Assembly: GCA_009692585.1 (NCBI GenBank)
Contig: SHYX01000006.1
Location: 1-64,000 of the forward strand
Length of the DNA stretch: 64,000 bases
Direction: 5' to 3'
From: Myxococcales bacterium
GTDB lineage: Bacteria; Myxococcota; UBA796; SXON01
Below the pieces are notes generated by a model. That model saw nothing but the letters and a program-made list of their open reading frames with translations. It had not been told where the DNA came from and did no database searches. This document shows, one piece after another, positions 53,578-62,078 of the stretch; positions within the stretch are counted from its first letter, which is position 1; each line of letters opens with the position of its first letter. The translations under genes and the position numbers were made by a program.

Positions 53578-53674
53578 TCCGACCGACCGGAGTCCGCAGG
53601 TAAGGGCTCTTACTTATCTCTCATGCCGCTCGACCTCCTCGCCGCTACGGCTGGCAACCCGCCCTTCGCCGAGC

Positions 53675-55015
53675 TCACCCGGACCTTGCGGACCCGACCC
53701 GACCGTCCCAGGGGATCGACAACCTGTCCAGAAGCGTCGCGAATTCCGCGCTCAGCGGCGCCTGGATGGACAGCGGTCGACCCGTCCGCGGGTGCACAAA
53801 CTCAAGCCGGAAACAATGGAGCGCCAGCCGGTGAAAAGCATAGTGATCGCGGAAGATGCGATTGTGTTCGCCCTTGCCGTACCGCACATCGCCGATGATG
53901 GGGTGACTGGCGTGTTTGAGGTGCCGACGGATCTGGTGGACACGCCCCGTGAGCGGCGTCGCTTCGTAGAGCCCGTAGCGGCCGTGATGCCCCAGCAGCC
54001 GGAACTGGGTGACCGCGGATTTACGCTCGTCCCCCTTTTCGGGCGCGAGCGGGTGATCTACTAGCTGCAACGCCGGGTCATGGCCGCGACACAAGGCGAT
54101 GTATCGCTTGACCACGGTGCGCGCCACGAACTGATCGCTCAGGATTCGCGCCACCTCGGAGGACTTACCGAACAGCAGCGCGCCGCTCGTGGCCCGGTCC
54201 AGGCGATGAATGGGAAACAGTCGTTGACCCAACTGATCACGAAGTCGTTGCAGGAGCGGCTCCTCATCGTCCCCCCATCCGCGGTGGACCAGCGTGCCCG
54301 CCGGTTTGTTGATGACCACCAGGGCGTCGTCGTCGAACAGGATGCTCAGGGGCGCCGTGTCGGGGAGAGCTTCCGCTGGACCGGCGGAGCGCCCCACGGC
54401 AGGCTCTGGGAGTATCGGCTTCGCGCCGCGCATTTCCCACGACTCTCTGACCATGAGCCGAAAGACGTTCATCATCGCCGCCTCGACCGCGGCGCCCTCG
54501 ATCACCCCCAGCGCGCGCGCGATGGCTTCGAACGTCGCAAGGCCGCCCTCTTTGGTCTCCAGCCGGATGCCCCACTCGGTCGGCCCGCCAGGACCGAGCA
54601 CAACCGGCTCTGCCCGCTCGACCCCAGGAACGCGCCGGGCGGCGCGCTGGGCCTGCCGCCAGTTGCCGTCCGGCACGATCAGCGTGATCGGACGGGGATC
54701 CCCATCGGCCACCACCTCGTCCAGCACCCGCGCCCCCTCTCCCGGATACAGAACCAGCACCCTCGAGCCCGTCTCGAACAATGGGTTGAGATCCAAGCGT
54801 TGGTCACGCACCCCGTGAATCAGGCGCTCACTGTTGGGGAGGCAGGCCAGCGCCAGCGGACCGGTTGCGCTCGGCTTGATGACCTCGTTCTGGTGCATCA
54901 CCAGGATGACGCGCGTCCGGAGGTCGAGCCGGGGGACGCTGGCACACACACACCGCTGTTGGTGCAAGCGACAGCGCCCGCACCGTGGTACCCGGCTCTT
55001 GGAGCGATTGGACAC
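53675..55015 (-). CDS. DTW-domain (TapT-like) and TruC-like pseudouridine synthase fusion
   Basis: This 446-residue protein has two RNA-modification domains. Residues 10-205 form a DTW domain: zinc-binding 'CGRCRLHQQRCVC', 'MHQNEVIKPSATGPLALACL', the motif 'PDGNWRQAQRAARRVP' and 'GLATFEAIARALGV'. Family members transfer 3-amino-3-carboxypropyl from S-adenosylmethionine to tRNA uridine. Residues 225-440 form an RluA/TruC-type pseudouridine synthase with catalytic Asp in 'FPIHRLDRATSGALLF' and 'GRVHQIRRHLKHASHPIIGD'. The start is GTG 55015. Both halves look complete, so the enzyme is probably bifunctional on tRNA. Confidence 0.88.
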   Translation of the reverse strand: MSNRSKSRVPRCGRCRLHQQRCVCASVPRLDLRTRVILVMHQNEVIKPSATGPLALACLPNSERLIHGVRDQRLDLNPLFETGSRVLVLYPGEGARVLDEVVADGDPRPITLIVPDGNWRQAQRAARRVPGVERAEPVVLGPGGPTEWGIRLETKEGGLATFEAIARALGVIEGAAVEAAMMNVFRLMVRESWEMRGAKPILPEPAVGRSAGPAEALPDTAPLSILFDDDALVVINKPAGTLVHRGWGDDEEPLLQRLRDQLGQRLFPIHRLDRATSGALLFGKSSEVARILSDQFVARTVVKRYIALCRGHDPALQLVDHPLAPEKGDERKSAVTQFRLLGHHGRYGLYEATPLTGRVHQIRRHLKHASHPIIGDVRYGKGEHNRIFRDHYAFHRLALHCFRLEFVHPRTGRPLSIQAPLSAEFATLLDRLSIPWDGRVGSARSG

Positions 55016-55021
55016 CCGCGC

Positions 55022-55027
55022 TTCCTA
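55022..55027 (-). promoter_or_regulatory. -10-like hexamer TAGGAA before GTG 55015
   Basis: On the minus strand GATTAGGAA ends 6 nt before GTG 55015; its TAG is also the stop codon of recQ. As at 36922, an AGGAA Shine-Dalgarno reading is possible. Confidence 0.3.
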
Positions 55028-56863
55028 ATCCGCCGCGACCGCAGCGACGGTGGTCGCGATCGCGGCCAGGAAACGCGCGCCGAACTGCTCCAGTTTGGCG
55101 GCGCCGACACCGCGGATCTGCGCCATCTCGCCCAGCGAGTGCGGTTGGAGCCGCGCCATCTCCAAGAGCGGGGCGTCACCGAAGACGACATAGGGCGGGA
55201 CGCCGCGGTCAGCGGCCAACTGGCGACGTAACGCACGAAGATCGTCGAAGATACGCTGCTCGCGGGGAGAGAGCGCCACCCCCTGGGCGCGGCGACGTTT
55301 CCGGTCCGTGGCCACCAACACCTCCGCCCCGCGCACCCTGAGGAAACGAACAGGCTCGCTCCCGTTGAGTATCGGACCCGCGGGCGCGGCCAATCGAAGC
55401 ACCGGAAACTCACCGGCATCACGCACCAGTGCGCCGAGGTCCACCAGTTGATCGACCAGCGAGACCAGCGTGTCCTTGTCGATGTCCTTGAGCAGCCCGT
55501 AGGTCGAGAGTCGATCGTGCCCGCGCTGGTTGACCTTCGCCGCCGCGGACCCGCGGAGGACATCGCATAGATAGGCAGCACCATAGGGCTCGCGCATCCG
55601 CGCAACACAAGAGAGAATCTTTCGCGCCACGGTGGTCGAATCCGGAACCTCGTCCAACTCGGCGTTACAGACGTCACAGGCACCGCAGTCGCCGGGAATA
55701 TTCTGGCCGAAGTAGACCGAGAGCGCCTGGTGACGACAACGGGCACTCGCGGCGAAGCGCTGCATCTGGTTGAGGAGGTCGCGCTGGGCCCGTAGTACCG
55801 GCGGTGGGACGTCGGCCTCGGCCGCCGACCGCTCCATGATCTGTGCCCACTTCACCGCGTCGGAGGAGGCATAGAGGAGCAGGCATTCGGCCGGGAGCCC
55901 ATCACGCCCGGCACGTCCGGTCTCCTGCTGGTAGGCCTCCACCGACTTGGGCATCGACGCGTGGATGACGGCGCGAACGTCGCCGCGGTCGATGCCCATC
56001 CCGAACGCGACAGTCGCGACCACGACGTCCAGGCGCTCACCGAGGAAGTCCTCCTGCACCCGCGAGCGGGTGCGATGGTCGAGCCCCGCGTGGTACGCCG
56101 CGGCAGAGAACCGACAACGCACCAGGTGTTCGGCCAACGCCTCCGTCTGTTTGCGCGAGATGCAGTAGACGATGGCCGCCTCGCCGGCATGCCGCCTCAA
56201 CGCCTCCTCCACCTGATCTTCGCCGGAGCCGACGCGGGGAATCACCCGATAGGTTAGATTTGGCCTATCGAAACCTCCGACGAGCACCGCCGGGTCACGC
56301 ATCTGGAGCTGAGCGGCGATGTCGTCCCGGACGCGCGGCGTCGCCGTCGCGGTGAACGCCTGGATGGCCACCCGCGGCAAGGCCTCGCGCACCTCGGCAA
56401 GCCGGCGATACTCGGGGCGGAAGTCGTGCCCCCACTGACTGATACAGTGTGCTTCGTCAATCGCGATTGAGACTACGTCTCTTTGGACGAGCCACATCAA
56501 AAAACCCTCGGATAACAGGCGTTCTGGTGACACATACAAAAGCTTCAGTTCACCCCGTTCGACGCGGCGCCGCACCTCGGCGGCTTCCGGTGCCGGTACC
56601 GACCCGTGCAGCGCCGCCGCCGGATACCCGGCCAGCACCAGGCCATCGACCTGATCCTTCATCAGCGCGATGAGCGGAGAGACGACCAGCGTGAGGCCGG
56701 GTAACGTCCGCAAGAGCGGCGGCAGCTGGTAACAGAGCGACTTGCCGCCGCCCGTCGGGAGCACGACGACCGCGTCGCGCCCCGCGCACGCAGCCTCGAC
56801 CGCCTCCGCCTGCAACGGCCGGAGGGTGTCAAAACCCCAGTACTGTTTGAGAAGGTCGCGCAT
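55025..56863 (-). CDS. recQ: ATP-dependent DNA helicase RecQ
   Basis: This 612-residue 3'-5' helicase for recombination and repair shows all domains. The Q-motif/aromatic start is 'YWGFDTLRPLQAEAVEA', Walker A 'LPTGGGKSLCYQLP' and Walker B 'IAIDEAHCISQWGHDFRPEY'. The helicase C domain has 'GRAGRDGLPAECLLLY'. The RecQ zinc-binding Cys set is 'CRHQALSVYFGQNIPGDCGA', then CDVC. The C-terminal HRDC domain is 'LRQLAADRGVPPYVVF'-like, seen as 'LRRQLAADRGVPPYVVFGD'. ATG 56863 was preferred to an upstream TTG because it fits the promoter signature. Confidence 0.95.
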   Translation of the reverse strand: MRDLLKQYWGFDTLRPLQAEAVEAACAGRDAVVVLPTGGGKSLCYQLPPLLRTLPGLTLVVSPLIALMKDQVDGLVLAGYPAAALHGSVPAPEAAEVRRRVERGELKLLYVSPERLLSEGFLMWLVQRDVVSIAIDEAHCISQWGHDFRPEYRRLAEVREALPRVAIQAFTATATPRVRDDIAAQLQMRDPAVLVGGFDRPNLTYRVIPRVGSGEDQVEEALRRHAGEAAIVYCISRKQTEALAEHLVRCRFSAAAYHAGLDHRTRSRVQEDFLGERLDVVVATVAFGMGIDRGDVRAVIHASMPKSVEAYQQETGRAGRDGLPAECLLLYASSDAVKWAQIMERSAAEADVPPPVLRAQRDLLNQMQRFAASARCRHQALSVYFGQNIPGDCGACDVCNAELDEVPDSTTVARKILSCVARMREPYGAAYLCDVLRGSAAAKVNQRGHDRLSTYGLLKDIDKDTLVSLVDQLVDLGALVRDAGEFPVLRLAAPAGPILNGSEPVRFLRVRGAEVLVATDRKRRRAQGVALSPREQRIFDDLRALRRQLAADRGVPPYVVFGDAPLLEMARLQPHSLGEMAQIRGVGAAKLEQFGARFLAAIATTVAAVAAD

Positions 56864-56871
56864 CGGTGGCG

Positions 56872-56877
56872 CGGCTA
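56872..56877 (-). promoter_or_regulatory. -10-like hexamer TAGCCG, start of recQ
   Basis: On the minus strand GGTTAGCCG ends 8 nt before ATG 56863. Confidence 0.42.
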
Positions 56878-57149
56878 ACCCCAATGCCGCTCACCGAGGT
56901 ACCCTCCGCACGTTGGCCGATCGCTTTTGACGAGCGTCGACGCCAAGGGTTGCGGCCGATGCCGGGCGCCCCGGTCGCCGCCGCGGTGATCGTCGCCGGA
57001 TTCGAGCGCATCCACGTCGCGACACTGGGCGAAACCGTGAGCGCGGACAACGTCGAGGGGATGCGCGAGCGCGAGCACCCCCCGACCTTTGTCCGCCTGG
57101 GCGGCCACCCCATCGAAGGGGGCGCAAGCCCTCTCCGCTCTGGTCATGA

Positions 57150-57155
57150 TAGCCC
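57150..57155 (+). promoter_or_regulatory. -10-like hexamer TAGCCC, leaderless start at 57163
   Basis: The 18 bases GATAGCCCGCGCCCGATG (57148-57165), ending in the start codon, recur exactly at 63231-63248. The hexamer ends 7 nt before the ATG. Confidence 0.55.
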
Positions 57156-57162
57156 GCGCCCG

Positions 57163-58260
57163 ATGTCGGGCATCCTCGTCAGTCAGGACCTCCGCGAGCT
57201 GGTTGACAGCGGGGCGATCCGTTCCTCGGACCCCGTGGCGCCCGAGCAGGTGCAGCCCTCGTCGCTGGACCTTCGCCTCGGGTCCAGACTCTGGCAGCTC
57301 CAGTGCAGCTTCCTGCCAGGGGCCACCGGCGTCGCCGCCAAGATCCACCGCCTCGCCATCGACGAGGTGCGGCTCGACCCGGAAACGCCGACCATACTTC
57401 GACACGATGGGGTCTACCTTGCGGAGGTCGAGGAGGTCCTGGCGCTCCCGCCCGAGGTGTGGGGGCGGGCGAACCCCAAGTCGTCCAGCGGCCGACTCGA
57501 TGTCTTCGTGCGCCTGCTCACCGAGACCGGCCACGCCTTCGACACCGTACCGGCCGGGTACAACGGCCGGCTGTACCTGGAGATCACGCCCCAGAGTTTC
57601 CACGTCGCCATCCGCCGCGGGGACACCCTCGGTCAGTTGCGCCTGGCCCGTGGCCGGCCCCGCCTGGGCACCGAGGCGCTCATCGAGCTCCAGGCCCGCG
57701 CTCCGGTGGTCTACTGGTCGGACGGCCGACCGGCCGTGGTCACCGACCCCGACGCCCCCGGCCTGGAGATGTCGGTGGACCTCCACGATGGCGACGAGGG
57801 GATCGTCGGCTACGCCGCCCAACGTTACCGCCCGCCGATCGACCTGCGGCACCGCGGCCTGGACCGAGCCCGGTTCTGGACACCCATCCGGGCCGACCGC
57901 TCCGGGGAGGGCTTCGTCTTGGAGCCCGAACAGTTCTACATATTTGCCACACGTGAGCGGCTGGCGGTCCCGGCGGAGCTTTGCGCCGAACTCGTCCCGT
58001 TCGACGCGACCAAGGGTGAACTGCGCACCCACTACGCAGGATTCATCGACTCGGGTTTCGGCGTGGACGGCACCGGCCGCGGCTGCAAGCTGGTCCTGGA
58101 GATTCGAACGCACGACGTCCCCTTCCTGTTGGAGCACGGCCAGCCCCTGTTCCGGATCGAACTGTTGAGAAACCGCACGCTCCCCGACGTACTCTATGGG
58201 GGCGGGGCGAAGAATAACTATCAGATGCAAGGGTTGAAGCTGGCGAAACAATTCGCATGA
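57163..58260 (+). CDS. dCTP deaminase-like protein with tandem dUTPase-fold domains
   Basis: This 365-residue protein resembles the long form of 2'-deoxycytidine 5'-triphosphate deaminase, which supplies dUTP for thymidylate synthesis. The first domain has 'VQPSSLDLRLGSRLW' and 'ANPKSSSGRLDVFVRLL', the KSS-GR site. The second repeats the fold ('ELVPFDATKGELRTHYAGFI', 'DSGFGVDG'). The length fits the two-domain family known from Alphaproteobacteria. The DUF4846-like gene follows 36 nt later and may share its transcript. Confidence 0.85.
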   Translation: MSGILVSQDLRELVDSGAIRSSDPVAPEQVQPSSLDLRLGSRLWQLQCSFLPGATGVAAKIHRLAIDEVRLDPETPTILRHDGVYLAEVEEVLALPPEVWGRANPKSSSGRLDVFVRLLTETGHAFDTVPAGYNGRLYLEITPQSFHVAIRRGDTLGQLRLARGRPRLGTEALIELQARAPVVYWSDGRPAVVTDPDAPGLEMSVDLHDGDEGIVGYAAQRYRPPIDLRHRGLDRARFWTPIRADRSGEGFVLEPEQFYIFATRERLAVPAELCAELVPFDATKGELRTHYAGFIDSGFGVDGTGRGCKLVLEIRTHDVPFLLEHGQPLFRIELLRNRTLPDVLYGGGAKNNYQMQGLKLAKQFA

Positions 58261-58296
58261 CGGAACCCCCACCGGCCCCCACGGGTCCAAGCTGAG

Positions 58297-59061
58297 ATGC
58301 TCGCCAACGCCGTCCTGTTCGTCGCCGCCGCGCTCGCGGGACCGCCCGCCGCGGGACCGCACGCCCCCGAGCCGCTGTCCGTCGGCTTTCCGCCGCCCGC
58401 CGACGCCACGCGGGCACCGGCCTCGGCGTGGGGGGAGTGGTTGCGCGCGCTCCCGCTCGAGCCCAGGGGCACCTCCGTCCTGAGCCATGCCGGCGCCGTA
58501 CTCGACATGCCCGCCGCCCGCGTGGTGGCGCTGCCGCTGGTGCCCGGCGACCTCCAGCACTGCGCCGACTCGATCCTGCGCCTCCGCGCGACGTGGGAGC
58601 GGGAGACTGGGCGCTCCCCGGTGTTTCACTACACCAGCGGCTACCGGTCGAGCTTCGCCGATTGGGCCGCCGGGTTCCGACCCCAGGTCTCTGGAAACAA
58701 GGTGACGCGCCGCTCTGGCGGCCGCACCGGCACCGACGACGCCAACTTCCAGGCGTGGCTGACCGACCTGTTCATCTACGCGGGCACCCGCTCGCTGGCG
58801 AAGGAAGTGGCGACGCGCCAGGTCGCGGACGTGGCGCCCGGCGATCTGCTGGTCGCGCCGGGCTCGCCGGGGCACGCGGTCCTGGTGCTCGACGTCGCCC
58901 GGGCGGGCGAGCGCACCTGGGTTCTGGTGGGGCAGGGCTTCATGCCAGCGATGAGCTTCCACGTGGTCGCCGGGCCGGCGGCCGGCTGGTACCCCGTCGC
59001 CGGCGAGACCTTGCCGACCGCGCCGATCCCCCTGCCCTGGAGCACGCTGGCGAGCTTCTGA
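58297..59061 (+). CDS. Secreted DUF4846-like protein
   Basis: This 254-residue protein has a signal peptide (MLANAVLFVAAALAG). Its core contains 'PLVPGDLQHCADSILRLRA', 'VFHYTSGYRSSFADW', 'FIYAGTRSLAKEV', 'APGDLLVAPGSPGHAVLVLD' and 'LVGQGFMPAMSFHV'. This is the pattern I associate with DUF4846, a domain with NlpC/P60-like features (Cys and His in the right order). Catalysis is unproven. Periplasmic location is inferred. Confidence 0.7.
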   Translation: MLANAVLFVAAALAGPPAAGPHAPEPLSVGFPPPADATRAPASAWGEWLRALPLEPRGTSVLSHAGAVLDMPAARVVALPLVPGDLQHCADSILRLRATWERETGRSPVFHYTSGYRSSFADWAAGFRPQVSGNKVTRRSGGRTGTDDANFQAWLTDLFIYAGTRSLAKEVATRQVADVAPGDLLVAPGSPGHAVLVLDVARAGERTWVLVGQGFMPAMSFHVVAGPAAGWYPVAGETLPTAPIPLPWSTLASF

Positions 59062-59090
59062 GCTCCCGATGCCGTCGCGACGCCGGGAGC
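59062..59090. terminator. Hairpin between convergent genes
   Basis: GCTCCCG (59062-59068) pairs with CGGGAGC (59084-59090). The loop contains the palindrome CGTCGCGACG. It begins right after the plus-strand stop and lies 28 bp before the end of the minus-strand kinase gene. There is no T-run, so termination would rely on the stem. Confidence 0.45.
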
Positions 59091-59118
59091 GGGCGACGGA
59101 CCAACGCGGCCGCCCGGG

Positions 59119-60459
59119 TCAGTCGGTTCCGGCCGGAAGGCGGATGCCGAAGCGCGCGCCCTTGCCCGCTTCGCTGACCAGCCTGACCTCGGCGCGCATC
59201 GCGGCGCAAAGGTGTTTGACCAGCGCCAGCCCGAGGCCGGTCCCCCCGACGCCGCGGGAGCGCCCCTCGTCCACCCGGTAGAAGCGCTCGAAGAGCCGCG
59301 GGTGGTGGATGACGTCGATGCCCGGTCCGGTGTCCTCCACCCAGACTTCGACCGCGCCCTCCAGCACCGCGACGACCACGGTCACGGTGCCGTCGGCGGG
59401 CGTGTACTTCACGGCGTTGTCGACGAGGTTGCAGAGCGCGTGCTCCAGCGCGTCGGCGTTGACCATGGCCTCGGCGCTGCATGGCCCCGGCCCGACCAGT
59501 CGGACTCCCCGCCGCTCGGCCACGGCGGCGAAACGCTCCATGGTGGTCTCCACGATCGGCCCGACCGCCTCACGACGGAGCGGCAGATCGACCTGTCGCG
59601 ACTCGATGCTCGAGAGGCTCAGCACGTCCTCGACCAGCGCCCGCAGGCGCTCTGAGTTGCGTCGGATCGCGTCGAGCATGGGGATGACGTCGTCGGGGAG
59701 CCGCGCCCGCTCTTCGTCGAGCGCCTCGACGTAGCCGACGATGGAGGTGATCGGGGTCCGGAGCTCGTGGCTCACGTTGGCGACGAAGTCCCGGCGGACA
59801 CGATCGGCGCTGCCGATCGAGGTGACGTCGAGCACCACGCCGAGCACCCCCCGACCGTCGGACCCGGGCACGGCGCGCAGCAGCAGCTCCTTGCCGCCGT
59901 GGGTGATCGCCCGCTCGCACGTCTCCCGGGTGCGGGCCGCCTCGTCGATCACGTACTGGAACGCCGGCAGGGGAATGCTCTCGCTGGGGCGACGCCCCAC
60001 CGGATCGCCGTCGAACTCGAGAAGCCGGCCCAGCGCCGGACTGGCGCGCCGGACGATGCCATCGGCGTCGATGACCACGAGTCCGTTGGGGGTCTCGCGC
60101 ACCATCAGGCGATCGAGGTCGCGCTCGGCCTGGACCTGAACCCCGCGCTCCCGGACCGCCGCGACGAGTCGATTGACCGCGGCGGCAACCTGCCCCGCCT
60201 CATCGTCGTCGCTGGCCGGCAGGCGGATGTCGGTCTCGCCCTGCGCCGCGCGACGGACCGCCTCGAGGATCTCCAAGGTGCGGTGCCGACGGTCCCGATG
60301 CAGCGCCATCGTGCGCAGCAGCAGCAGCAACAGCGCCACGGTCCCCGCCCCCGAGATGACGCCCGGAGCGGTGGGCCCCACGACCAGGAGGACCGCCATC
60401 TGGGCGAGCGCCAGCAGGATGCCGAGGGCAAGGTGCAGCCGAATCGAGGTCGCGCGCAT
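59119..60459 (-). CDS. PhoR-like sensor histidine kinase
   Basis: This 446-residue kinase has two N-terminal membrane helices (residues 8-28 and 34-52) with almost no periplasmic loop, a HAMP-like linker and a PAS domain (residues 110-215). The DHp motif is 'DFVANVSHELRTPITSI' (H231), and the ATPase domain has 'LCNLVDNAVKYTP', 'DTGPGI' and '[13 protein letters not shown]'. The layout is that of PhoR. No response regulator is adjacent; the OmpR-type regulator at 23861 is one candidate. An AGGAGG 6 nt upstream fixes ATG 60459. Confidence 0.92.
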   Translation of the reverse strand: MRATSIRLHLALGILLALAQMAVLLVVGPTAPGVISGAGTVALLLLLLRTMALHRDRRHRTLEILEAVRRAAQGETDIRLPASDDDEAGQVAAAVNRLVAAVRERGVQVQAERDLDRLMVRETPNGLVVIDADGIVRRASPALGRLLEFDGDPVGRRPSESIPLPAFQYVIDEAARTRETCERAITHGGKELLLRAVPGSDGRGVLGVVLDVTSIGSADRVRRDFVANVSHELRTPITSIVGYVEALDEERARLPDDVIPMLDAIRRNSERLRALVEDVLSLSSIESRQVDLPLRREAVGPIVETTMERFAAVAERRGVRLVGPGPCSAEAMVNADALEHALCNLVDNAVKYTPADGTVTVVVAVLEGAVEVWVEDTGPGIDVIHHPRLFERFYRVDEGRSRGVGGTGLGLALVKHLCAAMRAEVRLVSEAGKGARFGIRLPAGTD

Positions 60460-60461
60460 GT

Positions 60462-61901
60462 TCAGCCTCCTAGCCGACCGAAGGTCTGCCCGAGCCCGCG
60501 CACCCAGGAACAGTCCTGCCAGGGCAGGTCCTTCAACCGCCAGACCCAGTTGCCCGAGGCCACGCCGGGCGTGTTCATGCGCGCGGCACCACCGAGCTTG
60601 AGGAAGTCCTGCATCGGCGCGATCGCCGTGCCCGCGGTGCTGGCCCACGCTTCGCGACAGAGCGCCCAGGCGGGGTCGTGGCCGTCGCGGCCGGTGTAGG
60701 TGCGGAAGCGGTCCTGGACGCCCGGGTCGGCGCCGGCGTACCAGCCGACCGCGGTGTCGTTGTCATGGGTGCCCGTGTAGGCAATCCACGCGGTACTATC
60801 GTAATTGTGAGGTAGGAACGGGTGAAGAGCGTCGCGGCCGAAGGCGAACTGCAAGATCTTCATCCCGGGCAGGTCGAGTTCGTCGCGCAGCGCGTCAACC
60901 TCTGGCGTGATGTCCCCGAGGTCCTCGGCCCACAGCGGCAGGGACCCGAGCTCCTGACGCAGTGCGTCGAAGAGCGCCCGACCGGGGCCGGGCGTCCACG
61001 TTCCGTTGCGCGCGTCGGGCTCGTCGGCGGGGATGGCCCACGCGGCGACAAACCCGCGAAAGTGGTCGAGCCGCACCACATCGACCAGGGCCAGCTCGCG
61101 GGCGAGACGTCGCCGCCACCACGCAAACCCATCGGCGGCGTGGGCCTCCCACCGGTACATGGGTGCGCCCCACCGCTGCCCCGTCGGGGAGAAGTAGTCG
61201 GCGGGTACGCCGCTGACCGGATCCGGCGTCCGGCCGCCGTCCAGAAGCCACAAGCTGGGATTGGCCCACAGATCGCACGCCTCGTGCGCGACGAAGATCG
61301 GGATGTCGCCGACGATGCGGATGCCCCGCACCTTCGCCGCCTCCCGGAGCGCGGCCCACTGCTGCGAGAACAAGAACTGCAGCCCCACCGCAACCCCAAT
61401 CTCCTCCGCGAGCAGGTCGTCATCGACGTCATCCCAACGCCACCACTCGGCGTGGCCGTAGTGCGCCACCCGGGCGGCGTAGCGCGACCAGTCCCGCAGC
61501 CAGGTGTCTTCACGGAGGGAAAACGCCGCGAGCGCGACCGGGTCGACTCGGCGCGCCGCCACGCGCAGAAGCGGGATCTTCCAGGCCGAGATCGCGTCCT
61601 CGTCCACGGACTCGACGCCCCAGGGAACCGCGACCGGCTCAAGCGTACCATCCGCCACCAGCGCCTCCACGCTGATGAGCCGAGGGTCACCGGCAAAGGC
61701 TGAGGGGCTGCCGTACGGCGAGGCACCCGGACCCACCGGATGGAGCGGGAGGACCTGCCACGTGTCGAGCCCGGCGTGGCTCATCCACTCCAAGAACGCG
61801 TGCGCGTACGGCCCGAACTCGCCGATGGGACCCGGCCCCGGCAGGCTCGACGGATGCAGGAGCACCCCGGCGTGTCGCGTGCGCCCGGGAGCGGGCCGCA
61901 T
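60462..61901 (-). CDS. malQ: 4-alpha-glucanotransferase (amylomaltase, GH77)
   Basis: This 479-residue enzyme rearranges alpha-1,4-glucans by disproportionation. Landmarks are 'GVLLHPSSLPGPGPIGEFG', 'WQVLPLHPVGPGASPYGSPS', the nucleophile in 'VVRLDHFRGF', the acid/base in 'LWAEDLGDITPEV' and the third acid in 'YTGTHDNDT'. All three catalytic acids are present. It lies between a basic small protein gene and the sensor kinase gene, with gaps of 6 and 2 nt, so glycogen or maltodextrin use may share control with that kinase. Confidence 0.95.
   Translation of the reverse strand: MRPAPGRTRHAGVLLHPSSLPGPGPIGEFGPYAHAFLEWMSHAGLDTWQVLPLHPVGPGASPYGSPSAFAGDPRLISVEALVADGTLEPVAVPWGVESVDEDAISAWKIPLLRVAARRVDPVALAAFSLREDTWLRDWSRYAARVAHYGHAEWWRWDDVDDDLLAEEIGVAVGLQFLFSQQWAALREAAKVRGIRIVGDIPIFVAHEACDLWANPSLWLLDGGRTPDPVSGVPADYFSPTGQRWGAPMYRWEAHAADGFAWWRRRLARELALVDVVRLDHFRGFVAAWAIPADEPDARNGTWTPGPGRALFDALRQELGSLPLWAEDLGDITPEVDALRDELDLPGMKILQFAFGRDALHPFLPHNYDSTAWIAYTGTHDNDTAVGWYAGADPGVQDRFRTYTGRDGHDPAWALCREAWASTAGTAIAPMQDFLKLGGAARMNTPGVASGNWVWRLKDLPWQDCSWVRGLGQTFGRLGG
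60466..60471 (-). promoter_or_regulatory. Shine-Dalgarno AGGAGG for the PhoR-like kinase
   Basis: On the minus strand AGGAGG ends 6 nt before ATG 60459, inside the end of malQ. It is the best ribosome-binding site noticed in the window and fixes the kinase start within a longer open frame. Confidence 0.75.
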
Positions 61902-61907
61902 GACGAA

Positions 61908-62048
61908 CTAACGACGAAGGCGACGGCCGCCGCCGCGCTTCTGCAGCATGCCCTTGGCCCGCATCCGCTGCTTGGTGTGCTTGGCCTTGAGCTTGGCGCG
62001 GTGGCGAGACGACTTGTTGCGCTTGCGGGTGTTCGAGGTGCGCGCCAT
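61908..62048 (-). CDS. 46-residue very basic protein
   Basis: The reading frame runs from ATG 62048 to TAG at 61908 and encodes 46 residues, about half of them Lys or Arg (begins MARTSNTRKRNKSSRHR, ends RGGGRRLRR). A GGAG lies 6 nt upstream of the ATG. It sits 30 nt after the RelA/SpoT-like gene and 6 nt before malQ. The composition resembles small ribosomal or RNA-binding proteins, but I cannot match it to bL34, bL36, bTHX or bS22 by eye. It is a good candidate for a real gene because of the ribosome-binding site and operon position. Confidence 0.65.
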   Translation of the reverse strand: MARTSNTRKRNKSSRHRAKLKAKHTKQRMRAKGMLQKRGGGRRLRR

Positions 62049-62078
62049 GGGAGACTCCAGAATCGAGAGGGCGCCGGG

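Larger units (their letters stand above)
56864..57162. other. 299-bp region between divergent recQ and dcd-like genes
   Basis: It holds both promoter-like boxes. The plus-strand frame from ATG 56884 is open and in phase with the deaminase gene, with high GC at third positions from about 56950 on. It may be a 93-residue N-terminal extension or chance. The strong box before 57163 argues for the short start. Confidence 0.45.

Noticed and set aside
56985..57015. GGATTCGAGC-like stretch resembling a tRNA T-arm
   Set aside because: No acceptor stem, D-arm or anticodon arm can be drawn around it.
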